DNA of 64,000 nucleotides, taken from assembly GCA_025056865.1 (NCBI GenBank), contig JANWVO010000025.1, positions 124,001-188,000 of the forward strand, in the 5' to 3' direction. The stretch comes from Bryobacteraceae bacterium. Lineage in GTDB: Bacteria > Acidobacteriota > Terriglobia > Bryobacterales > Bryobacteraceae. A program made the translations under genes and the position numbers. Shown here one piece after another: positions 1 to 7,872 of the stretch; position 1 is the first letter of the stretch, and each line of letters opens with the position of its first letter. The notes beneath the pieces were generated by a model, which saw nothing but the letters and a program-made list of their open reading frames with translations, was not told the origin of the DNA and did no database searches.

Positions 1-264
1 GCTGCCAAGGCGATTTTCGTGAAAAATCCGGCGGAAGTCTATACGAAATTCACCGGAGGCCGCGAGTTCGGCTTCACCACCCAGGATGGCCTCGAGCGCG
101 CCATCGCCGCCATCGGCTCGGAGATCCGCAGCCAGTACATCCTCAGCTATTCGCCGAACAACAAGCTCGAGGGCGGCTTCCACCGCATCCGGGTGGAAGT
201 GAACCGGCCGCGGCTGAGGGTGAGGACGCGGCCCGGCTACTGGATGGCCGCGGTCCCCGAGTAA
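1..264 (+). CDS. VWFA-related domain protein, 3' end only
   Basis: The reading frame is open from the first base of the window and stops at 262-264, so only the C-terminal 87 residues are present and the true start lies upstream. The visible part contains SQYILSYSPNN followed by a beta-strand-rich tail ending RTRPGYWMA. This ending is characteristic of the acidobacterial VWFA-related proteins, in which a von Willebrand factor A domain precedes this tail and the protein is usually exported. The VWA fold itself and any signal peptide lie outside the window. It ends 13 bases before the convergent MEMO gene. Ligand and role are unknown; the family call is moderately safe because the ending is distinctive. 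Confidence 0.7.
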   Translation, partial: AAKAIFVKNPAEVYTKFTGGREFGFTTQDGLERAIAAIGSEIRSQYILSYSPNNKLEGGFHRIRVEVNRPRLRVRTRPGYWMAAVPE

Positions 265-277
265 GCGGCGCGGCGGG

Positions 278-1495
278 TCAGGCGGCGCGGCGAAATTCGA
301 TCGCCCCGAAGCTGACCACGCTCTGCGGATCGATGTTCCACTGCTCGTAGTGCCGCATCCGGCCGCGCGCATCGGGCACGGCTTTCAGGAAGGTGTAAAA
401 GGGAGCGCTGCCGCACCACTTCAGATCGTCGTGGTTCGGCTGCACGAGATTCCAGAAGCCTTCGGCGTCGCCCTGTTCCAGCTTCTGGATGCGGGCCTTG
501 TCCCGCTCCGCGACTTCGAGCATCTCCCCCCGCTGGGCTTCCGCCTGAATGGGGTCTCCATAGCGGCGGCCCATGTGGGCCATGTCGACGCCCAGCACCC
601 AGCACAGACGCTTGCCTTCGGCGGCCTGCAACTCCCCGAGCGCGTCGAGAAACTCGCGCACGCATTCGTCTTCCTCCGGCCTCCCGCCTCGGTACAGGCT
701 CCGGGCGAAAGGCCCCACCAGGATGGGCAGGATGCGCACCTCCGGGCCGAACAGCGCCTGAAGAAACACGACCTGGAATTCGATGGAGTGCTCCACCGCG
801 TGGCAGTAATCCTCCATCTTTGACGCGCGGGGGGCCCGGGAGGCGAGCCTCTCGACCAGCGCCCTCTCCGTGCGCGCCGTGCCGAACGGTGTGACAAAGT
901 CCTTGCGGGTGAGGCCGAATTTCTCCGGCTCGCCGTAATGGGACGTGCCCAGCACGACGAAAACACGGTCTGCAAGGCCGCGGCCCAGCACGCGGTAGGC
1001 CTCGCGGTAGCTTGCCCAGCCGCCCTCCGGACTTACGTGCGGCGCGGCGATGCCCACCAGGTCCTCGCCGTCCCCGCCCGGCTCCAGCCCCTGCCGGCTC
1101 ACCCACTCCCGCAGCATGCCGCCTTCGTCCGGGTACGCGCTGCCGGCGTGCGCGGGCTGGCGGATGGGCGATTCGGCGAACGCCCGCTGCCGCGCCTCCT
1201 TCATCTGCTCGAACACGGGCCCCTCGAGGAAGCCGGCGCGTTCGAGCGCATTCTTCAGATGATCCATGATCTCGCCGCTGCGCAGGTCGTTCGTCATCCG
1301 GTAGATGGCGGCGCGCAGCTCGTCCTCGCTCTGTTCGCCGTCGAACATCGCCAGCAGCGGCACCAGCGGAGGCGGCACGATGAGCGTCACGTCGGAGTAC
1401 CCGAACGGGTCGCGCATCATCAGCCCGGGACGGTCCTCGAGCGGCGAAGGGAGAAAATCGAGATCCATCCGCAGGCGGGGTAGTGGTTTCGACAT
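278..1495 (-). CDS. MEMO family protein (AmmeMemoRadiSam system protein B)
   Basis: A 405-residue protein. Residues from about 120 form a MEMO domain, recognised by GIAAPHVSPEGG, VFVVLGTSHYG, the HAVEHSIEFQ segment and the late VLGVDMAHMG, which match the dioxygenase-like fold of this family. The roughly 120 N-terminal residues are an extra region seen in bacterial members and may bind a partner. MEMO is encoded with AMMECR1 and a radical SAM protein in many bacteria and archaea, but neither is in this window. The biochemical role is not settled. The start is ATG 1495; a GTG lies one codon upstream. A TATGAT hexamer sits exactly 6 bases upstream of the ATG and no well-spaced Shine-Dalgarno is present, so the transcript may be leaderless. 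Confidence 0.85.
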   Translation of the reverse strand: MSKPLPRLRMDLDFLPSPLEDRPGLMMRDPFGYSDVTLIVPPPLVPLLAMFDGEQSEDELRAAIYRMTNDLRSGEIMDHLKNALERAGFLEGPVFEQMKEARQRAFAESPIRQPAHAGSAYPDEGGMLREWVSRQGLEPGGDGEDLVGIAAPHVSPEGGWASYREAYRVLGRGLADRVFVVLGTSHYGEPEKFGLTRKDFVTPFGTARTERALVERLASRAPRASKMEDYCHAVEHSIEFQVVFLQALFGPEVRILPILVGPFARSLYRGGRPEEDECVREFLDALGELQAAEGKRLCWVLGVDMAHMGRRYGDPIQAEAQRGEMLEVAERDKARIQKLEQGDAEGFWNLVQPNHDDLKWCGSAPFYTFLKAVPDARGRMRHYEQWNIDPQSVVSFGAIEFRRAA

Positions 1496-1501
1496 CACTC
1501 C

Positions 1502-1507
1502 ATCATA
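1502..1507 (-). promoter_or_regulatory. -10-like hexamer TATGAT for the MEMO gene
   Basis: On the minus strand TATGAT (5 of 6 matches to the sigma70 -10 consensus) is followed by 6 bases and then the ATG at 1495. No -35 element is evident in the GC-rich DNA upstream. The spacing places the transcription start at or very near the start codon. Confidence 0.4.
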
Positions 1508-1570
1508 ATGTGAAGTGCCCCCGCCGCACGGCGGGCGGCCCTACATCCAATATTCCAGCAGGTGCAGGCG

Positions 1571-1864
1571 ATGATAGAAAGGCTCGACGAACAGCGGATC
1601 CGCGAGGCGCTCGCCACGCTGCCCGGCTGGAAGGAGGAGGGCGGCAAACTGTGCCGCCGTTACGAATTCCCTTCCTTCAGCCATGCCATCGGATTCATGG
1701 CCGCGGCCGCCACCTTCATCGAGAAGATGGACCACCATCCGGAATGGTCGAACGTCTACAACCGCGTCGAGGTGCGCCTGTGGACGCACGACGCAGGCGG
1801 CATCACGCAGCTCGATGCCGAACTCGCCCGCCGCCTGGAAGAGCTCGCCCGCCGGCTCCTTTAA
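1571..1864 (+). CDS. phhB: 4a-hydroxytetrahydrobiopterin dehydratase (PhhB/PCD family)
   Basis: A 97-residue cytosolic protein of typical length for pterin-4a-carbinolamine dehydratase, which dehydrates the hydroxylated pterin left by aromatic amino acid hydroxylases. The family signature is visible: LPGW near the N-terminus, then KMDHHPEWSNVYNRVEVRLWTH with the His-His-Pro catalytic stretch, and an aspartate about ten residues later. ATG 1571 is chosen; an in-frame GTG at 1562 would add three residues. It lies 8 bases upstream of the beta-lactamase/NamZ gene and may be cotranscribed with it. No phenylalanine hydroxylase gene is in the window, and the family can also act in molybdopterin-related or moonlighting roles. 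Confidence 0.9.
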   Translation: MIERLDEQRIREALATLPGWKEEGGKLCRRYEFPSFSHAIGFMAAAATFIEKMDHHPEWSNVYNRVEVRLWTHDAGGITQLDAELARRLEELARRLL

Positions 1865-1872
1865 ATGCGCTT

Positions 1873-4206
1873 ATGAAGCTGAACTCCGCCCTGTTGCTCT
1901 GCCTTTGCGCCGCCGTCTGCGCGCAGACGTCTTTTCCGGGCTCTCCCCATCTGGACGCAGCCATCGAGGAAGCCATCGCGAAAGACCAGATCCCGGGCGC
2001 GGTCTGCCTGGCCGGGCGCGTGGATGCAGGCGGCCGCCTCGCCGTGCTCCATTTCAAGGCGTACGGCCACCGGGCTCTGGTGCCGGAGCGCGAGCCGATG
2101 ACGACCGACACGATCTTCGACGCCGCGTCGCTCACCAAGGTCGTCGCCACCTCCGCGTCGCTGATGAAGCTGTTCGAGCAGGGGAAGGTGCGGCTGAATG
2201 ATCGCGTCACCGATTACCTGCCCCGCTTTCAGGGCGGCAAGAGCGACATCACCGTGCGCCATCTGCTGACGCATTTCTCCGGCCTGCGCCCCGACCTCGA
2301 CCTGGAACCTGCCTGGTCGGGCTACGAAACGGGCGTCGAGAAAGCGCTCATCGACCAGCCGGTGGCCGAACCCGGCCAAAGATTCATTTATTCCGACATC
2401 AATTTCATCCTTCTCGGCGAAATTGTCCGCGTCGTTTCCGGACGCCCGCTCGACCAGTTCGCCCGGGAGGAGGTTTTTGAGCCGCTCGGAATGAAAGACA
2501 CGACGTTCAATCCTCCAGCGGAATGGGTTCCCAGAATCGCGCCGACCGAAATTGTCAACGGCAGGCTCCTGCGGGGCACCGTGCACGACCCGACGACGCG
2601 CTACATGGGAGGCGTGGCGGGCCATGCCGGGATGTTCACGACCGCGGAGGACCTGGCACGTTTCGCCACCGTGATTCTCAACCTGGGCAGGCTCCCTGAC
2701 GGCCGTCAATGGGTGAGCCCGCTCACCATCCGCAAGTTTGCCGAGCCGCAGACGCCGCCCATCCAGCCGACTTTGCGCGGCCTCGGCTGGGATATCGATT
2801 CGCCCTATTCGGGCAACCGGGGCGAGCTGTACCCGCTCGGCTCGTTCGGCCACACCGGCTTCACCGGCACCTCGATGTGGATCGATCCGGAAACGCGCAG
2901 CTTCGTCATTCTGCTGGCCAACAGCGTGCACCCGAAGCAGCGGCCTCCCATCACGCCGCTGCGGTCCCGGGTGGCGACCATCGTCGCCGCCGCGCTGGGC
3001 GTGGACACGCCCGGCGTATCGCTCACCGGCTTCCACGAGCTCCAGCCTTTGCGTGCGCTGGGCCGCAACGCCGAGGTGCTCACCGGCCTCGACGTGCTGG
3101 CCCAGGACGGTTTCCGTCCGCTGCTTGGCAAGCGCGTCGGCCTGATCACGAACCACACCGGACTGACGCGCGACGGCCGCCGCAACGTGGACGCAATGCT
3201 CGCCGCCGGCGTGAAAGTAGCGGCGCTGTTTTCGCCGGAACATGGCATACAGGGGGCCGAAGACCATGAGAACATCAATCACGCCACTGACCCTGCCACC
3301 GGCATCCGGATCTGGAGCCTGTATCGCGGCAAGGACAGGAAGCCTTCGGCCGCGATGCTGCGGGAAGTGGACGTGCTGGTGTTCGACATCCAGGACATTG
3401 GCGCGCGTTTCTACACATATCTCTCCACGATGAAATACGCCATGCAGGCGGCGGCCGAGGCAAAGCTCCCGTTTTATGTCCTCGACCGGCCGAACCCGAT
3501 CACCGGCGCGCATGTGGAGGGCCCCATGCTTGACCCCGAGGCGATCTCCTTCGTGGGCTGTTCCGTGCTCCCGTTGCGCCACGGGATGACCCTCGGCGAG
3601 CTGGCGCGGATGATCAACGCCGAGGAAAAAATCGGCGCCCGGCTCGAAGTGGTTCCGATGAAGAACTGGCGCCGCCGGGACTGGTTCGACTCGACAAATC
3701 TTGCCTGGATCGACCCCTCGCCGAACATGCGCTCCCTGACGGCCGCGCTCCTGTACCCCGGCGTGGCGATGCTCGAATATTCCAGGAATTATTCGGTCGG
3801 GCGGGGCACGCCGGCGCCTTTCGAGCAGATCGGGGCAGACTGGATCGATGGCCTGCAACTGGCAGCCTACCTGAACCGTCGGATGGTGCCAGGCGTGCGG
3901 TTTTATCCGGTACGGTTCACGCCCTCCGATTCAAATTTCCGGGGGATTCCAATCCAGGGGGTGCGCTTTGTCATCGTGGACCGGGAGGGATTCTCCTCGC
4001 TCCGGCTCGGGCTGGAGATTGCCGCTGCCCTTCAGAAGCTCTATCCGGGCAAGATCGATTTCGAGGCCAATTATCGGCTGATCGGGAGCCGGGCGGTCAT
4101 CGACGCCCTGCTGCGGGGAGAGGATCCCCGAACGCTGGAGCCGCGTCTTCAGGAAGGGCTGCGGGAGTTCCTTCAGCTTCGCGCCCGCTATCTCCTGTAT
4201 CCGTGA
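1873..4206 (+). CDS. Secreted serine beta-lactamase-like/NamZ (DUF1343) fusion protein
   Basis: A 777-residue fusion with an N-terminal signal peptide (MKLNSALLLCLCAAVCAQT). Residues about 25-390 are a class C beta-lactamase/DD-peptidase-like domain: SLTK with nucleophile Ser86 and Lys89, YSD as the second motif, and HTGFTGT as the third. Residues about 400-777 are a NamZ (DUF1343) domain, recognised by RVGLITNHTG, FSPEHG, VFDIQDIGARFYTY, YVLDRPNP and DPSPNMRS. NamZ enzymes are exo-beta-N-acetylmuramidases. The fusion suggests a periplasmic enzyme of peptidoglycan turnover that joins peptide or ester cleavage with removal of terminal MurNAc. The ATG follows the pterin dehydratase stop by 8 bases. 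The serine hydrolase substrate cannot be told from sequence, and antibiotic resistance should not be assumed. Confidence 0.88.
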   Translation: MKLNSALLLCLCAAVCAQTSFPGSPHLDAAIEEAIAKDQIPGAVCLAGRVDAGGRLAVLHFKAYGHRALVPEREPMTTDTIFDAASLTKVVATSASLMKLFEQGKVRLNDRVTDYLPRFQGGKSDITVRHLLTHFSGLRPDLDLEPAWSGYETGVEKALIDQPVAEPGQRFIYSDINFILLGEIVRVVSGRPLDQFAREEVFEPLGMKDTTFNPPAEWVPRIAPTEIVNGRLLRGTVHDPTTRYMGGVAGHAGMFTTAEDLARFATVILNLGRLPDGRQWVSPLTIRKFAEPQTPPIQPTLRGLGWDIDSPYSGNRGELYPLGSFGHTGFTGTSMWIDPETRSFVILLANSVHPKQRPPITPLRSRVATIVAAALGVDTPGVSLTGFHELQPLRALGRNAEVLTGLDVLAQDGFRPLLGKRVGLITNHTGLTRDGRRNVDAMLAAGVKVAALFSPEHGIQGAEDHENINHATDPATGIRIWSLYRGKDRKPSAAMLREVDVLVFDIQDIGARFYTYLSTMKYAMQAAAEAKLPFYVLDRPNPITGAHVEGPMLDPEAISFVGCSVLPLRHGMTLGELARMINAEEKIGARLEVVPMKNWRRRDWFDSTNLAWIDPSPNMRSLTAALLYPGVAMLEYSRNYSVGRGTPAPFEQIGADWIDGLQLAAYLNRRMVPGVRFYPVRFTPSDSNFRGIPIQGVRFVIVDREGFSSLRLGLEIAAALQKLYPGKIDFEANYRLIGSRAVIDALLRGEDPRTLEPRLQEGLREFLQLRARYLLYP

Positions 4207-4345
4207 GCCTCGGCGCCGCCAGATGGGTCTGGAGAGGAAGGAATCCGCGGCCCCGCTGGCAGCCGCTCCTGAGTTTTCCGCTTTCCGGAATTCCAGCCGG
4301 CAACATGGCCCAGCGGGCGGAACCCGCCTGCCGGGCCAAACGAGA

Positions 4346-4378
4346 GAAGGGCCGCTCCCACCCGGGCAGCGGCCCTTC
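4346..4378. terminator. Bidirectional hairpin between convergent genes
   Basis: A perfect 11-base inverted repeat, GAAGGGCCGCT / AGCGGCCCTTC, encloses an 11-base loop. It lies between the convergent beta-lactamase/NamZ gene (ends 4206) and the AT-hook gene (ends 4409). A T-rich tail is weak on both strands. Confidence 0.6.
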
Positions 4379-4408
4379 CACATTAAGACCAACGCCAACC
4401 CGCAGCAA

Positions 4409-4633
4409 TTACTCCGGCTGCGGGTTCTTCGGCGGCCGGCCGCGGCGCTTGCCCGTCGGCGCAGGCGCAGCGGCTTTCTTGGCAGCTTTTTTCTGCTGAA
4501 GGGCCATCATCCAGGCCGGCGGCCGGCCACGGCGCTTGCCCTGGCCTCTTGCCAGCCTTTCGAGCGCCACGAGCACCTCCTCGATTCTCTCCCGCTCCTG
4601 GCGCAATTCGGCAATCATCTTCAAAATATCCAT
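4409..4633 (-). CDS. Small coiled-coil protein with two AT-hook motifs
   Basis: A 74-residue basic protein. Residues 1-30 are a charged, heptad-like helix (LRQERERIEEVLVALERLA), predicted to be a coiled coil. Two AT-hook cores follow, KRRGRPP near residues 33-39 and again near 62-68, joined by a Lys/Ala-rich linker. AT-hooks bind the minor groove of AT-rich DNA, and a dimerising helix plus AT-hooks resembles the layout of small nucleoid-associated proteins. I do not recognise a named family. It is monocistronic, ends just before the hairpin at 4346-4378, and lies 174 bases from the permease gene. A nucleoid or xenogeneic-silencing role is an inference from motif content only. Confidence 0.75.
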   Translation of the reverse strand: MDILKMIAELRQERERIEEVLVALERLARGQGKRRGRPPAWMMALQQKKAAKKAAAPAPTGKRRGRPPKNPQPE

Positions 4634-4807
4634 TTGCTTTCCGTTGCTCCCTGACGGGCCCGGCTCTGTCTACTTTCCCGAACCGCTGTTCCGCTTTCGG
4701 AACATCTGCGGCATGCCATGCCGAGCCTCAACATATTCTTACCCCAAATAGGATGCGATTACAAGTAGCCTGTTCCAAAAACGTAACAAGAGCGGAAGGC
4801 TCCGCCG

Positions 4808-6184
4808 TCAATTCCCGCCTGACGAAGACGGGCGGGGCTGCCGATTCCAGAAGAGATAGAAAGGCAGGCCGCAGAGAATCAGCGCGAGTCCAAGCAGCGA
4901 TTCCCGCACGGAATTGAGCAGCGTCTGCACCGTAAGAAAGCCCGCAACCGCAACAAAAAGAAAGGGAATCACCGGGTAGCCGAGAGCGCGGTAAGGTCTT
5001 GGCGCGTCCGGCATTTTCCGCCGGAGTACCATGACTGCGGCCGCTGCCATTCCGTACAGAATCCAGCTCGGAAAAATGACAAGAGTAACCAACTGGTCGT
5101 AACGTCCGCTCAGAACGAGGACGCACGACCAGGCGCTCAGCGCGAGGATCGAAAAGCCCGGGGCGGCGTGGCGTTCATGAACCGTGCTGAAGCGGCGGAA
5201 AAAATAGCCGTCCCTCGCCATGGCATACGGCACGCGGGAGCCGCTCAGGATGGATCCATTGAGTGCGGCGAAAATCGAGATCATCGCTGCCACGCTCACC
5301 AGGTCGGCACCCCAGCCACCAAGGGCCCGCTGCATCATGACGGCGGCGACGCGGTCCGAGGAAGCCACCTCGGCCGGGCTCAGGACGCGGAAATAAGCCG
5401 CATTCGTCAGCAGATAAATGGCCATGACCGCGCCTGTCCCGAACACGAGGGCCCGGGGCAGATTCCGTTGCGGAGCTTTTACTTCGCTGGCGACCATGCT
5501 GAGGTTGTTCCAGCCGTCATAGGCCCAGAGCGCCGCCACGAGCGCAGCGAAAAATCCGGCCACGCCGCCGCGGGCTTCCTGAAGAGGAGCGCTGCCGCCG
5601 CCTGCGGAGGCGGATCCCAGACCCACCAGAATGATCCACGCGATCAGCAGCACTTTCAGCGCCGTCACCGCCACCTGAACGCCGCCGCCGATGCGGATGC
5701 CGAACCAGTTCAGCCAGCCTAGCGCGAGGATGACTGCGATGGCGAAGAGCTGGCCGGCGCTGACTTCCAGCGGCGCTCCGCCGGCGCCCAGCGGCAGCGG
5801 GATCACGAAAACGGTTGCGTCCAGCTCCGGGCGGAAATTGGCGAGGTAATAAAAAAAACCGGTAGCCAGGGTGGCAATGGAGCCGCTCTTGGCCACCCAC
5901 ATCTGCGTCCATCCGTACAGGAATCCCCAGAACGGGCCGTAGGCGGCCTTGAGGTAGTTGTACTCGCCGCCCGCTTCGGGCATCATCGCCGCCAGCTCGG
6001 CGTAGGTGAGCGCGCCGGCCAGCGAGAGCAGCCCGCCGAAGATCCAGACGGCGAAAACAAGTTCGGCGCTTCCTGTTTCCAGCACCATCTTGCGCGGCAC
6101 AAGGAAGATGCCGCTGCCGATGACGGTGCCCACTACGATGGAAGCGGCGCCCCAGACGCCCAGCTCTCTGCGCAGCCCGGTCAA
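4808..6184 (-). CDS. APC family amino acid permease
   Basis: A 458-residue inner-membrane protein with about 12 hydrophobic segments. The N-terminus carries the APC signature around VGTVIGSGIFLVPRK, the unwound TM1 substrate-binding region, and AELAAMMPEAGGEYNYL in TM2-TM3, as in LAT-type amino acid exchangers and permeases. The substrate cannot be read from sequence. The start is taken as TTG 6184 because AGGAGG lies 4 bases upstream and the codon overlaps the stop of the upstream symporter gene (TTGA), which implies translational coupling. A longer reading would add 29 residues that are not permease-like. The two transporters form a minus-strand operon. Confidence 0.88.
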   Translation of the reverse strand: MTGLRRELGVWGAASIVVGTVIGSGIFLVPRKMVLETGSAELVFAVWIFGGLLSLAGALTYAELAAMMPEAGGEYNYLKAAYGPFWGFLYGWTQMWVAKSGSIATLATGFFYYLANFRPELDATVFVIPLPLGAGGAPLEVSAGQLFAIAVILALGWLNWFGIRIGGGVQVAVTALKVLLIAWIILVGLGSASAGGGSAPLQEARGGVAGFFAALVAALWAYDGWNNLSMVASEVKAPQRNLPRALVFGTGAVMAIYLLTNAAYFRVLSPAEVASSDRVAAVMMQRALGGWGADLVSVAAMISIFAALNGSILSGSRVPYAMARDGYFFRRFSTVHERHAAPGFSILALSAWSCVLVLSGRYDQLVTLVIFPSWILYGMAAAAVMVLRRKMPDAPRPYRALGYPVIPFLFVAVAGFLTVQTLLNSVRESLLGLALILCGLPFYLFWNRQPRPSSSGGN

Positions 6185-7626
6185 TGCGCCTCCTCGCGGT
6201 CCAGAACGAATGAGACCGCCAACGCCACGGCCACGGTCGTCATCGTGCCGATGAGCACGTACCACGTCCACGCCACCGGCGTGGCGAACCGAAGGTACAG
6301 GTTCACGGCCAGGCCGGCCAGCATGCCCGCCATCGCCGGGCGCTCGCTGACGCGGCGGGTCAGCACACCGAGGACGAAGACGCCGAGCAGCGCGCCATAA
6401 AGGATGGAAGCGATCCCGAGGCCTGCCTCAAGCACGCTCTTCACATGGCGGGACAGCACTCCAATGGCGAACAGCACCACGCCCCAGACGAGCGTGGCGA
6501 TCCGGGCCAGGCCCAGGTAGTGGCTCTCGCTGTGGTGGTGGAATCTGAGCTTGTAAAAATCCATCACGGTGGTCGAGGCGAGGGAGTTGAGCGCGGCGCT
6601 CAGGTTCGACATCGCTGCCGCGAGGATGGCGGCGATGACCAGCCCGCTGACGCCCGGCGGCAGGGAGTTCCAGATGAATTCCGGGTAGATGCGGTCGGCC
6701 GGCTGCGGCGGGGCGGCGCCAGTGTCCTGGTAGTGCTTCCAGAGGATCAGCCCGATGACCAGGAACAGCGTGAACTGGAAAAAGATCACCGCCCAGCTTC
6801 CGAAGAGCGCTTTCCGGGCGTCGGAAATGTTCCTGGCGGAAAGAAGCCGCTGCACCATCAACTGCTCGGTGCCGTGGCTGGCCGTGGTGAGGAAGCAGCC
6901 GCCGAGCACGCCCGCCCAGAACGAATACTGGCGGGAGAGGAAATCGAGCGTCGGCTCGAAACGGAAATCAAACATCTGGAGTTTCCCCGCCGCCGCGGCG
7001 GCGGAAAGCACCGCCTGCCAGCCGCCATCGATCTGTCCCAGCATGACGAACAGGCTGACGATGGCCCCGCCCACATACAGGAACATCTGTACGACGTCGG
7101 TCCAGATCACTGCGGTCATGCCGCCTTCAAACGTATAGAACAGCGTCAGGCAGACGATGACGACGATGGACGCGATCTCGCCGGTGCCCAGAACGATGGA
7201 AACGACGATCGAGATGGCGAAGACGCGGACGCCCTCGGCCAGCGCGCGCAGCAGCAGGAACGTGCCCGCCGTCACCCGGCGCAGCCGGAGGCCGAACCGG
7301 CGCTGCATCAGCTCGTAGGCGGTGAAGAGGTCGCCGCGGAAGTAATGCGGCATGAACAGCAACGAGATCACGATCCGCGCCAGCAGGTATCCGAACACCA
7401 CCTGGAGGAAGCCGAAGTTGCCCTGGAAGCTGAGGGCCGGCGTGCCGATGACGGTGAGCGTCGAGGTTTCCGCCGAGACAATGGAGAAGCCGATCGCCCA
7501 CCAGGGCGTGGTCTTCCCTCCGAGGAAGTAGTCCTTCAGACTTTTCTGGCTCTTCCGGAAATGCGCCCCGAACCAGGTAATGCCGATGAGGTAGAGTACG
7601 ATGATGCCCAGATCGAAATAGCGCAT
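6181..7626 (-). CDS. Sodium:solute symporter (SSS family)
   Basis: A 481-residue polytopic membrane protein with about 13 hydrophobic segments. SSS features include an early YFLGGKTTPWWAIG segment, SAETSTLTVIG in TM2, RGDLFTAYELMQRRFG, and a conserved loop with GTEQLMVQRLLSA. Members import sugars, amino acids, acids or other solutes with Na+; the substrate is not determined here. ATG 7626 begins at MRYFDLGIIVLYLIG, so TM1 directly follows the start. The stop overlaps the TTG start of the APC permease. A 15-base palindrome lies directly upstream of the start codon and overlaps a TAGAAT -10-like hexamer, which suggests repressor control. Confidence 0.9.
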   Translation of the reverse strand: MRYFDLGIIVLYLIGITWFGAHFRKSQKSLKDYFLGGKTTPWWAIGFSIVSAETSTLTVIGTPALSFQGNFGFLQVVFGYLLARIVISLLFMPHYFRGDLFTAYELMQRRFGLRLRRVTAGTFLLLRALAEGVRVFAISIVVSIVLGTGEIASIVVIVCLTLFYTFEGGMTAVIWTDVVQMFLYVGGAIVSLFVMLGQIDGGWQAVLSAAAAAGKLQMFDFRFEPTLDFLSRQYSFWAGVLGGCFLTTASHGTEQLMVQRLLSARNISDARKALFGSWAVIFFQFTLFLVIGLILWKHYQDTGAAPPQPADRIYPEFIWNSLPPGVSGLVIAAILAAAMSNLSAALNSLASTTVMDFYKLRFHHHSESHYLGLARIATLVWGVVLFAIGVLSRHVKSVLEAGLGIASILYGALLGVFVLGVLTRRVSERPAMAGMLAGLAVNLYLRFATPVAWTWYVLIGTMTTVAVALAVSFVLDREEAH

Positions 7627-7627
7627 G

Positions 7628-7643
7628 AGAATCTCAGATTCTA
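7628..7643 (-). promoter_or_regulatory. Palindrome AGAATCTCAGATTCT overlapping a -10-like hexamer
   Basis: A perfect inverted repeat, AGAATC-TCA-GATTCT, occupies 7628-7642, one base from the symporter start codon. On the minus strand a TAGAAT hexamer (7643-7638) overlaps its upstream arm. The position fits an operator that would block transcription or initiation of the transporter operon. Confidence 0.4.
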
Positions 7644-7749
7644 CCACCGGCCCTGCCGCGGCCCCGCTAGCAGGGGGGAACGCGGCGCGGCGTTCCGGCG
7701 TCCAAGAGGGCGGATGCGGCGCAGGGCCGGCAGGCATGGCACATCCTGC

Positions 7750-7779
7750 TTGCGGTGCGCAAACGGGTTCCGTTATACT
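7750..7779 (+). promoter_or_regulatory. Sigma70-type promoter for the TPR protein gene
   Basis: TTGCGG (7750-7755) and TATACT (7774-7779) are separated by 18 bases. The predicted transcription start near 7786 gives a leader of about 85 bases before the AGGAGG at 7861-7866. Confidence 0.5.
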
Positions 7780-7872
7780 CCGCAAGTGTTTGGTTGATGG
7801 AACCATGAAAGGTTCTGCCCGTTCCCGTCGGTCAGGGGGCGGGGCCGGATCTGATCAATCAGGAGGCTCGTG

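Noticed and set aside
1861-3858. Long open frame antisense to the beta-lactamase/NamZ gene
   Set aside because: It exists because stop codons are rare in GC-rich DNA; its composition has no domain-like motifs and the sense gene is certain. Similar long antisense or alternate frames (18320-20164, 24919-26484, 36663-38228, 45608-47911, 59169-61577) were rejected for the same reason.
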